From assembly GCA_016212685.1 (NCBI GenBank), contig JACREW010000145.1:1-13658 (forward strand): DNA of 13,658 nucleotides, read 5' to 3'. Position numbers and translations under genes: made by a program. The notes beneath the pieces are model-generated. The model ran no database searches. It had not been told where the DNA came from and saw only the letters and a program-made list of their open reading frames with translations. The stretch is from Nitrospirota bacterium. GTDB taxonomy: Bacteria > Nitrospirota > Thermodesulfovibrionia > Thermodesulfovibrionales > Dissulfurispiraceae. Positions within the stretch are counted from its first letter, which is position 1. Each line of letters starts with the position of its first letter. Positions 6,724-13,500 of the stretch are shown one piece after another.

Positions 6724-7640
6724 CAGTGCCCTCCAGCTTGCGACAAGAACAATGACGGCGTCAGGGTAAGCTCAAATATTATCTTTACGGTCACAACAAG
6801 CACGATAACCGCAAGAATCACCTTGAGCTGCTCGCCCTTGAGCTTCCTTCCAAACACCGCTCCGACCTGGGCGCCTACCGTAGAGCCGAGAAGCAGAAGA
6901 ACCGCGAGAATAAAATCCACGTTGTGATTAGTATATGCCTGAAGGAATGTGACTTCAATGCAGTTAAACAATATCTGGAAGAGGCTCGTGCCCACAATCA
7001 CATGCATCGGCATTTTCAATATATATGCCATAACAGGAACCATTAAGAAGCCTCCTCCCACGCCCATAACAGCGGCAAGCACCCCGACAAAGCCTCCGAA
7101 TATTATCGGCACTAAGGCCGAATGCGTAACGCCAGATTTCTCGTAATGCGTTTGAAACGGTAGAGATTTAAGAAACCTCGAAAAACCGGATTTCTTCTCA
7201 GGCTTTGATTCTTCAACTTTTTTATTCCTCATGCTCTGGATACTCTCGATGAACATATATGTCCCGACTATGCCGAGCATTAATACATATGTCATCTTTA
7301 TAACAAAATCGGCATTCCCCATCACCTTAAGTATTTTTATGCCTTGCACTCCGAGAAGCCCTCCCACAAATCCGCCTATCAGCAGATGAAAGCCCATCTT
7401 AAAATCCACATTGCCCACCTTCCAGTGCGCGTATGTGCCTGAAGTGGAAGCTGCAACTATCTGGGTTGAATCCGTTGCTGCGGCAACAGTAGAGGGTATG
7501 CCGAACATAATCAAGAGAGGCGTCATCAGGAAACCTCCGCCAACTCCGAAAAGCCCTGAAAGCAGGCCCACTACCAGACCAAGCCCCACAGGGATTAAGA
7601 TGTTAATACTCGTCAATGCAACCGGTAAATAAAGATACAT
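6723..7640 (-). CDS. TauE/SafE-family anion exporter
   Basis: 305 residues with about eight hydrophobic segments in two homologous halves. Each half carries the family glycine motif: GLFGVGGGFL (GVGGG at 32-36) and AAVMGVGGGFLM (193-197). A charged cytoplasmic loop rich in K and E lies between them (about 139-170). TauE/SafE proteins export sulfite, sulfoacetate or related small anions; the substrate here is not readable from sequence. AGGAGG sits just before ATG 7638-7640. It is the second gene of the operon, 31 nt after the first USP, and its stop overlaps the start of the TIGR02186-like gene. That pairing is typical of this TauE subgroup. Confidence 0.92.
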   Translation of the reverse strand: MYLYLPVALTSINILIPVGLGLVVGLLSGLFGVGGGFLMTPLLIMFGIPSTVAAATDSTQIVAASTSGTYAHWKVGNVDFKMGFHLLIGGFVGGLLGVQGIKILKVMGNADFVIKMTYVLMLGIVGTYMFIESIQSMRNKKVEESKPEKKSGFSRFLKSLPFQTHYEKSGVTHSALVPIIFGGFVGVLAAVMGVGGGFLMVPVMAYILKMPMHVIVGTSLFQILFNCIEVTFLQAYTNHNVDFILAVLLLLGSTVGAQVGAVFGRKLKGEQLKVILAVIVLVVTVKIIFELTLTPSLFLSQAGGH

Positions 7641-7671
7641 CTAATCTCTCCTCCTTTAAAATTATTTTTTA

Positions 7672-8163
7672 TTAAGCAACATGCGCCTTTGCATTCTTTG
7701 CCATTGTTACAATCGGCCTTGATGCCGTTTTTACAAGTCTGTTAAGTTCAGTAATATTGCTGTCATGTGTAATGCTCGGACTTAAAAGCACCATGTCGAT
7801 TTTTGTGTTCTGCCTGAGAATATTCCTTATTGCAGAGACAACATCCGTTGCTGCAGTATTCACATCCGCAGCAACGCCGGACTTCCTGCATCTCTCCATC
7901 AAAAGATCTGATTTTTCTTCACAACTCTCGTTCTTTCTTTTCAAATCCTCTCCGATTAATTCCCTTGCCGTGTTGAACTCGCCCTCCTCCGCGAATGCAA
8001 CCGCCGTCATATAGTCTTCAAATCTTTCCATTGCCTTCCTTCTGAAAAGCATTAATACGGAGATGTCCTCATTCATTGTCTTTGCCAGATCCACAGCATA
8101 GGAAAGCCCTGCCTCGACGTTCTCGTCATGGTAGGTGACAAACAAAAGCCGCTTCTTTCCCAT
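7672..8163 (-). CDS. Universal-stress-like protein, first gene of the exporter operon
   Basis: 163 residues from ATG 8161-8163. A longer frame starts at 8175, but the GGAGG at 8168-8172 serves the inner ATG at a spacing of 4 nt, while the outer ATG has none. The protein begins MGKKRLLFVTYHDENVEAGLSYAVDLA, a Usp-type first strand and helix, and ends with a TASRPIVTMAK strand like the USP terminus. The ATP motif G-2x-G-9x-G is absent (LLSPSITHDSNI occupies its place). A long charged helix fills 60-95. It is a divergent USP and may be a regulatory or structural partner of the exporter. Confidence 0.75.
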   Translation of the reverse strand: MGKKRLLFVTYHDENVEAGLSYAVDLAKTMNEDISVLMLFRRKAMERFEDYMTAVAFAEEGEFNTARELIGEDLKRKNESCEEKSDLLMERCRKSGVAADVNTAATDVVSAIRNILRQNTKIDMVLLSPSITHDSNITELNRLVKTASRPIVTMAKNAKAHVA

Positions 8164-8199
8164 CCTTGCCTCCATTTTTGAATTCTTATGGATATATAG

Positions 8200-8215
8200 G
8201 GCAAGACGGATGCCA
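8200..8215 (-). promoter_or_regulatory. Sigma-54 type -24/-12 promoter of the USP-TauE operon
   Basis: Read on the minus strand the element is TGGCATCCGTCTTGCC. It matches TGGCA-(6 nt)-TTGC with the required GG-(10 nt)-GC spacing. Transcription would start near 8190, about 27 nt before the ATG at 8163, leaving room for the GGAGG. No competing sigma-70 pair of similar quality was seen close by. Transcription would need an enhancer-binding activator. Confidence 0.65.
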
Positions 8216-8268
8216 GAAGATAACTGATTGATTTAAAACAGTATTGCAAAAGATGGGGATTAATTTAG

Positions 8269-8285
8269 CGTTTCAGATTTGAACA
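8269..8285 (+). promoter_or_regulatory. Candidate activator site, proximal copy
   Basis: CGTTTCAGATTTGAACA agrees at 14 of 17 positions with the minus-strand reading of 8412-8428 (TGTTTCAAATTGGAACA). It is centred about 87 nt upstream of the predicted start. It is less symmetric than the distal copy. Confidence 0.4.
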
Positions 8286-8300
8286 GCGGTGAACAGCGGC
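8281..8300 (+). repeat. Tandem 10-bp repeat
   Basis: GAACAGCGGT followed by GAACAGCGGC. It overlaps the right end of the proximal candidate site, so part of that half-site (GAACA) is present twice. Confidence 0.6.
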
Positions 8301-8411
8301 ATATTAAAGATGCATTTTTGGTAAGGAACTAAGATAACAAAAAGGCTGCTAAAGGCTTTTATATTTTGATCTGATACATGAAAAGGATGCTAATAAGCCG
8401 TCATAGAGACT

Positions 8412-8428
8412 TGTTCCAATTTGAAACA
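8412..8428 (+). promoter_or_regulatory. Candidate activator site, distal copy (17-nt palindrome)
   Basis: TGTTCCAATTTGAAACA is a palindrome with seven of eight paired positions around a central T. It lies about 230 nt upstream of the predicted sigma-54 start, a workable distance for an enhancer-binding protein. The regulator is not in the window. Confidence 0.45.
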
Positions 8429-8573
8429 GGGGCGTCATAGGTTAAACTCCTGCCTCATCCCGCTTTAAACGAGCCGGCGGCCGGTGCGAAGCATCTTGTA
8501 GTGCGGAAGGTATAATTTCTAAATATCAATTTCAGCGTCCCCACTGTTGCGGCTGTTTTGTTAATAAGGAGAA
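8429..8573. other. Intergenic stretch without a recognised gene
   Basis: I see no coding frame, RNA gene or complete promoter. It contains a GC-rich patch (GCCGGCGGCCGGTGC near 8472) and an isolated TATAAT at 8511-8516 without a -35 at a suitable distance. An AAGGAG at 8567-8572 is followed directly by the MITE, so an unknown plus-strand gene could once have started here. Confidence 0.4.
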
Positions 8574-8577
8574 CCGT

Positions 8578-8709
8578 CAGGCTGTCCCAAAACTCCCAAA
8601 ATCTGTCTATTTGTCATTCTGAACGAAGTGAAGAATCTCATTCTTTCAATGAGTTATAAAAACGAGATTCTTCGGCTAACGCCTCAGAATGACATTTTGG
8701 GACAGCCTG
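8578..8709. mobile_element. 132-bp MITE with 15-bp terminal inverted repeats
   Basis: Perfect terminal repeats CAGGCTGTCCCAAAA (8578-8592) and its complement (8695-8709) are flanked by the 4-bp duplication CCGT (8574-8577 and 8710-8713). Two further perfect inner pairings, TGTCATTCTGA with 8684-8694 and GAAGAATCTC (8630-8639) with 8664-8673, fold nearly the whole element into one hairpin. It has no coding capacity, so it would need a transposase acting in trans. It sits between the sigma-54 regulatory region and the SIR2 pseudogene. Confidence 0.88.
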
Positions 8710-8757
8710 CCGTCACGATTATTTCCTTTGCTTTGTCTTTTGGGGCATACAGTCCGT

Positions 8758-9451
8758 CTATAGAATTTTGTTGAGCCTCTTTTTAATTTCTCCTTTTTCA
8801 AGAACCTCTCTTGCAGTTCCTCTAATCAGTAACGGTGTCTTATTTATCTTATTTAAAATGTCGGTATGTTCTATATTTACATCGACGATTTGAAATTTTG
8901 ATCGTTCAAGAACTGTATTTATATGAGCATCCTGATACCCATATCCTATTACAACACAAATCTTTGTTTCTTGAGCAGCTCTGGAAAATTCATAAAATAA
9001 AGTCAGAAACGGATCATCAGCTTGCATTTTGCTACCAGTGCCTAATACAATTTCGGGATTCTTTTTCTCGGGCGGCTCAGATAATTCTTGAATCGTCCAA
9101 TTATTATCGAAAAAACCATAACAGTGAGCCATGTAATTTGTAAAGATTTATTCCTTTCTCATTCCCATGAAATAATGATGGGTTCCAGTTATAATTGAAT
9201 CCTGTTGTAACAAAAGTTCCTTTATTTTTACACTTTGAGACCGTTAATAATTTCTCATAATTTATTTCTACCATGCTATCTACTTTAGCAAGCAATTCAT
9301 ATATCGCTATGAATTCTCTATCCTGATGACTTGCAAAGCGCTCTCTTAAGCATTCGGTTAATCCCTTTATTGTTGGCATTCCTGCATCAACCGTTGCTCC
9401 AGCCCCAAGCAAAAATACAATGTCCGATGAAGACTAGCATTGTTTATTCAT
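8758..9451 (-). pseudogene. SIR2-domain protein, broken at several points
   Basis: ATG 9449-9451, with GGAGGGG just upstream, opens MNKQC, then TAG (9434-9436), then in frame SSSDIVF and LLGAGATVDAGMP, the NAD-binding start of SIR2-like proteins. Later come GFNYNWNPSLF and INLYKLHGSLLWFF, typical of SIR2_2 domains. A one-base excess in the T6 run (A6 at 9110-9115) breaks the frame; one T fewer gives FFDNNWTIQEL and continues through VVIGYGYQDAHIN to the stop at 8758. The TTNYD-type segment expected between the INYEKLL and GFNYNW regions is missing, so an internal deletion is likely. SIR2 domains in defence systems deplete NAD+ on phage infection. The start overlaps the truncated methyltransferase tail, so the pair was once an operon. 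Confidence 0.75.
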
Positions 9452-9599
9452 TTTTCCCCTCCACAATCGCAATCTCTTCCGGCGTGAGGCCGTAGAGTTT
9501 ATATGCCATTTCATCGTTCTGTTTTTCAAGGGCGGAGGTGTCGGCGTTGGGGTCTTTTTGCTTGGCGGCGAGGATTTGGTCAACGAGGGTGATAAAGGG
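9444..9599 (-). pseudogene. Tail of a second Eco57I-like methyltransferase gene
   Basis: 51 codons and a TAA read from PFITLVDQILAAKQKD through NADTSALEKQNDEMAYKLYG to IAIVEGKNE. This matches the C-terminus of the intact methyltransferase (PFVDLVDQIL... to EIVEGKNQS) at about 40 of 51 residues, with no gaps. Homology begins abruptly near 9599, ten nt after the stop of the 61-aa gene, and no other part of the enzyme is present. The divergence shows it came from a related but different methyltransferase, or is an old duplicate. Confidence 0.88.
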
Positions 9600-9609
9600 C
9601 TATAATTCA

Positions 9610-9795
9610 TTACGTCTGCACAGGAATTTCTTCGGGCTTAAGCCAAACAATTTTGCCGTCACGCCATACAACAATCGGATTTCCGGCCTGTTTATGGCGC
9701 ACAAGAGCTTCTTGAACAGCCTTCTTTAAAGCCTTGTCTATCGGAGAGCCTTCTCTAAAAATCTCATCTATTGATTTTTCAGATTTCTTTTTCAT
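9610..9795 (-). CDS. 61-aa putative partner or antitoxin of the zeta-like kinase
   Basis: A small charged protein: an acidic/basic helical N-terminal half (KKKSEKSIDEIF, IDKALKKAVQEALVRHKQAG) and a beta-like C-terminus (NPIVVWRDGKIVWLKPEEI). It overlaps the kinase gene by 17 nt in another frame with no strong ribosome site, so translational coupling is likely. I recall short proteins of this shape encoded just after zeta-toxin-like genes. The antitoxin role is inferred from position, and the toxin-first order is opposite to classical epsilon-zeta. Confidence 0.7.
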   Translation of the reverse strand: MKKKSEKSIDEIFREGSPIDKALKKAVQEALVRHKQAGNPIVVWRDGKIVWLKPEEIPVQT

Positions 9796-10381
9796 GCTTT
9801 AATTGTCCCATAATCATATTCCATATTTCAATATTTTTTATATTATCGGATTCAGACCTGCTCCCTGAAGCTATTAACCGCGGACCCGCCGGATATGAAT
9901 TGTCATAGACACGCCAAAAATCTGCTAAGGGTTTATATAGTCTGAAAAAGTTCTTAAGACCGGCATGGTATCGACGCCTGACCGTCTCTTCCGGCACATT
10001 ATGTCCGCCCATGCGAACTCGCTCAGAAACACGGGCAACAGCAAAATCCTCATTAGGCAGCCATAGAAAAACGAGATGAAAGTCATAGCCCATCTTACGC
10101 AGGCCGGTAATCCACGGCGCAAAAGTACGACTTGCCAATGTTGTCTCAAAAGCAAAATCAACTCTCTTTTTTGCAAGATAATGTATGCGTTCAAGCATTA
10201 CGCGTCCTGCATGAAAAACTGCGCCCTCCGGCCGAAATCCGGAAAGACCCTGAGCGATTAAGTCTGCATTTACAAACTCAGTTACCTTAAGAGTTCCCTT
10301 TAATAAAGAAGGGGCTGTCGTTGATTTGCCGGCGCCGTTCGGGCCTGCAATGACTATAAGATGCGGTTGTTTAATTTTCAA
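9779..10381 (-). CDS. Zeta-toxin-like P-loop kinase
   Basis: 200 residues from TTG 10379-10381, chosen because a purine-rich GGAGGGGAAGGG lies immediately upstream and the P-loop follows at the usual distance. Walker A is GPNGAGKST (13-21); then FVNAD with the catalytic-type D40, FAFETTLASR (76-85) and the lid-like RVRMGGHNVPEETVRRRY. These match the zeta toxin/AAA_33 group, which phosphorylates UDP-N-acetylglucosamine or related substrates and so halts wall synthesis. The free-standing chromosomal subgroup is poorly characterised and may act on another nucleotide sugar. All motifs look intact, unlike the genes on either side. Confidence 0.88.
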   Translation of the reverse strand: MKIKQPHLIVIAGPNGAGKSTTAPSLLKGTLKVTEFVNADLIAQGLSGFRPEGAVFHAGRVMLERIHYLAKKRVDFAFETTLASRTFAPWITGLRKMGYDFHLVFLWLPNEDFAVARVSERVRMGGHNVPEETVRRRYHAGLKNFFRLYKPLADFWRVYDNSYPAGPRLIASGSRSESDNIKNIEIWNMIMGQLKHEKEI

Positions 10382-10438
10382 CCCTTCCCCTCCTTTTACT
10401 CCTCAGCAGTAATCTTTTCAATGCGTTGCTTTTGCCAA

Positions 10439-10576
10439 TTATATTTCAAATTCCCGCAATGCCTGAATCATTCCATCATAGATAAGGTTGTATCTCTTAA
10501 ACTCCGGCAGATCAGCGTCGGGTCTAAAATCTACAAACGATAGGCAATCTTTAATTTTTGTTATGTGCGGAATCAT
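10439..10576 (-). pseudogene. N-terminal stub of an RloC/AAA_13-type ATPase
   Basis: A 45-codon frame starts 2 nt after the methyltransferase stop. It reads MIPHITKIKDCLSFVD, then FRPDADLPEFKRYNLIY. Proteins of the AAA_13/RloC group start this way and continue GWNGSGKTTLS, the Walker A. Here the P-loop is gone and the frame runs into DGMIQALREFEI and a stop. A different frame downstream (10396-10450) reads KYNWQKQRIEKITAEE and stops, possibly the gene's old C-terminus after a large deletion. RloC-like proteins are DNA-damage-activated anticodon nucleases used against phage. An alternative is an unrelated short HEPN-like protein, since the DGMIQ stretch faintly recalls HI0074-type proteins. 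Confidence 0.5.
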
Positions 10577-10578
10577 AT

Positions 10579-13500
10579 TTATGATTGATTCTTCCCCTCC
10601 ACAATCTCAATCTCATCCTCTGTTAAACCGTATAATTTATATACCATTTCATCTATCTGCCGCTCAAGGGCGGAGGTGTCGGCGTTGGGATCTTTCTTTT
10701 TTGCGGTGAGGATTTGGTCAACAAGATCAACAAATGGTTTTTGCTCTTTCGGAGATATATCAGCTATCGGAAGTTTTCTAAAATCGTCAGGGTAAAAATA
10801 GTTTTCCAAACGATGCCGACGAATGTTATTAAGATACATGAGTGCAAACGAAGAATTTAGAATAGCTAAAAGATACTTTAAATCGAACTTTTCAGAGATT
10901 TTCTCAAGCTGGGTTCGCAGCAGGCGATTAAATTTTTTAATGCTGGTTTGAATGCTCTTGTTATTCACTCCTCGCAGATCTGTAAACCTCACAAATACAA
11001 CAATGCTGTCGTTACAAAGCAATCCAGATTCATCGTAAATGCCACCAGTCACACGCCCACGCATAATTTTGGACCGGTCATATAGTTCAGGAAAAGTTGC
11101 TCGACTGAGTTTCCCTGGAACTCGCTCTGTTCCCCATTCAAGGTAGCGAGATCGTTTGAGCATATATAAGTCTATGTCCTTACCTTCAATATATGGCCGT
11201 GAGTGAATTTCTGTCTTTTTTTCTGAAATCAGATCATCCTTTACAAATGCACTCTGTTCAGTTTTTTCATCAGCGTTGATAACCATGCCCTTACTCATAT
11301 AACAAATATCCCCAAGATTGACAGTTCGTGTTTTTAAGACAACCGAATTGTATTCTTTACGGAACGCATCACGACCAAGCGATTTGAATTCTTCCATTGG
11401 AACATCTGTTTTGCTCACGATATTTTCAAAGGAACCGCAATGGATAATTTTTCTGGTTTTGTCATCAGCATCAATCTTGCCAATGTGAATCACTACTGGA
11501 ATAACGCCAGCCTCAAATACTGCCATGTCTTCAAAGTAGTCGATAGAGCGCGGGAAGTAATCTTTTTGAATTAAATCAAGCAGCTTGAAAGCGTATTTTG
11601 AGGTGCAAATAGCGTTTGAAACTATGTAGATAAGATTGCCTTTTGTATTGGCAATACCCAATCCTCTTTCAATGAACGGCACCATTAAATCCCACTTTTC
11701 GTAAAGTGTCTTATATGTTTTAGATTCCTCAAGTTTTTTTCTGAAAGCGAGATATTCAGGACCAGAATCAGCACGCACATACGGCGGATTGCCAATCACC
11801 ACATCAAATCCATCCGTTATCCCAAACATCCACTCCGGGTCAAAGAAATCCGCCGAGGCGTTTTGATCGTAGAGGTCAAAGGTCGCAATCTTTTTTGACG
11901 AATCGGATGAAAAGCCTATGCCCTTTAGCTCCTCTGCCAAAAGCCCTCTTAATTCCCTGTCTTTTTTCTGATAATCAAGTTTTTCCCTCCGGGTCTTTGC
12001 CTGAAAATATTTGTGCCTCAATGATTTTATCTCATCTTCAAGCTTCCTTATCTTGTCTGTGTAAAAAATACTCTGCGGCATCTCAATGACTATCAATGTA
12101 TTTGCAGCCACAAATTTTGTCTCAAGATTCGGCAGAGCCCTTATGCCTAAGTTTTCTTTGCTCCTGTCAACCTTCTGGTCCAAAACAAGGGAGATAAAGA
12201 ATCTGAGTTTGCTTATCTGGATGGCTATGGGCTGGATGTCAACTCCGTAGATGCAGTTTTCTATGAGATAGAGTTTTCTGGCATAGTCCGGATAGTTTAT
12301 GCCTTCGTCAAATGCCTCGTTTATCTCTCTGAGCCTCTCCTCCCTCTCGTTTTTATCGTCCTGTTTAAAGACATCTTCGGATTCTTTGAGCGCCTTTTGA
12401 TACTGAAGTTCATGCCAGTATTTGTTTTCAGGATCTAACTTTTGAAGGGCATAGACAAGTTTGTGGAGTATGCCCATTGGAAAAGCGCCCGAGCCGCAGG
12501 CTGGGTCAAGGATTTTTATATCATCAATTGCAGAGATTATCTTTCGTGTCTCCTCATTAGAAAATGCCTGTATCTCATCTGAATAGGAAAGAAGCTGGTG
12601 GAGACGGGCGGGATCATTAATCGCATTTTCCAAATACGCAACGAGGGATTCTCCCACCATATAGTCAACAATCTCTCTCGGTGTGTAGTAGCTTCCTGTG
12701 GCCTTTCTTGCTGTGGTTGCTGTCTCAGGGTTGTAAGAGGCAAGGAGGTTTTCAAATACCTTTCCAAGCAGTTCAGGGTCAAGGGCTATTTCCTGATCAA
12801 TAGGCGTGTTTTCGTCAATGGTAAAGTTGTAGCTGTTCAGGATTTCAATAAGCCCTCTGGCAGTCCTGTTTGTGCCAAGCCCATAGCCGGAGAGGTCAGC
12901 CTTTTCTTCCGCCTGCTGAAAGAATAGATAGTCGGGCATACTTGACTGTTTTGCCGGATTTCTTGAAAAGCCGTCAACATAAATCACTTTGCCTGATTCG
13001 TCTTCTTTATCAAGGCAGTCAAATAACCCGCCGTTTAAAAAGGGGATTTCTTGAAAGAGTTTATAAACTTCATTTTTGTTTATCAGGAATTTATCTCCAT
13101 AGCGAAAGAGATTTTTAATGCCATATTCTTTTTTGTTGGATGGATAACCTTTTTCATCTGCAAACTTTCTTTCATCCATCTTCTGATTTAATGTGCCGAA
13201 GAAGAGGTTTTGCAGGATGGCATTATAAAAGTTAGCCGCCTTTTTGCCGTTCATAAAGTCCTTTACAATGCTCCCAAGTTTTTCCCTTGAGAATAAATCC
13301 TGCGGGACTAAGCCCTTTTCTGTTAAGAACCGGATGAAGATAATCCTTGTGATTAAACGGATAAGATTTGTTGCATTGCATATCTCTTTGTCCTTTGCAG
13401 GGTCATTGCTGTGTTTATAATCTTCAGGAAATTTGATCTTGTCCATTGCCCAGAAATACCAACTCTGAAGCTCGTTATAAAACTGCTTTGTTACCGGGTC

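Noticed and set aside
8378..8440. A 20-codon plus-strand frame MKRMLISRHRDLFQ in the upstream region of the stress-protein operon
   Set aside because: No ribosome site, no recognisable family, and it overlaps the distal palindromic site.
8511..8516. Perfect TATAAT on the plus strand
   Set aside because: No -35 at 16-18 nt (the nearest TTGTAG is too close) and no gene follows, so it is not reported as a promoter.
9110..9115. Programmed frameshifting in the SIR2 gene at the six-base homopolymer
   Set aside because: The gene also has a TAG at codon 6 and a missing conserved segment, so simple decay explains it better.
10574..10576. The 45-codon frame after the methyltransferase as a complete small antitoxin
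   Set aside because: Its first 33 residues fit the AAA_13 N-terminus too well and end exactly before the P-loop, so a truncated gene is more likely.
13378..13446. ATG at 13446 as the start of the methyltransferase
   Set aside because: The same frame runs on to the window edge with family-like sequence, so this Met is internal.
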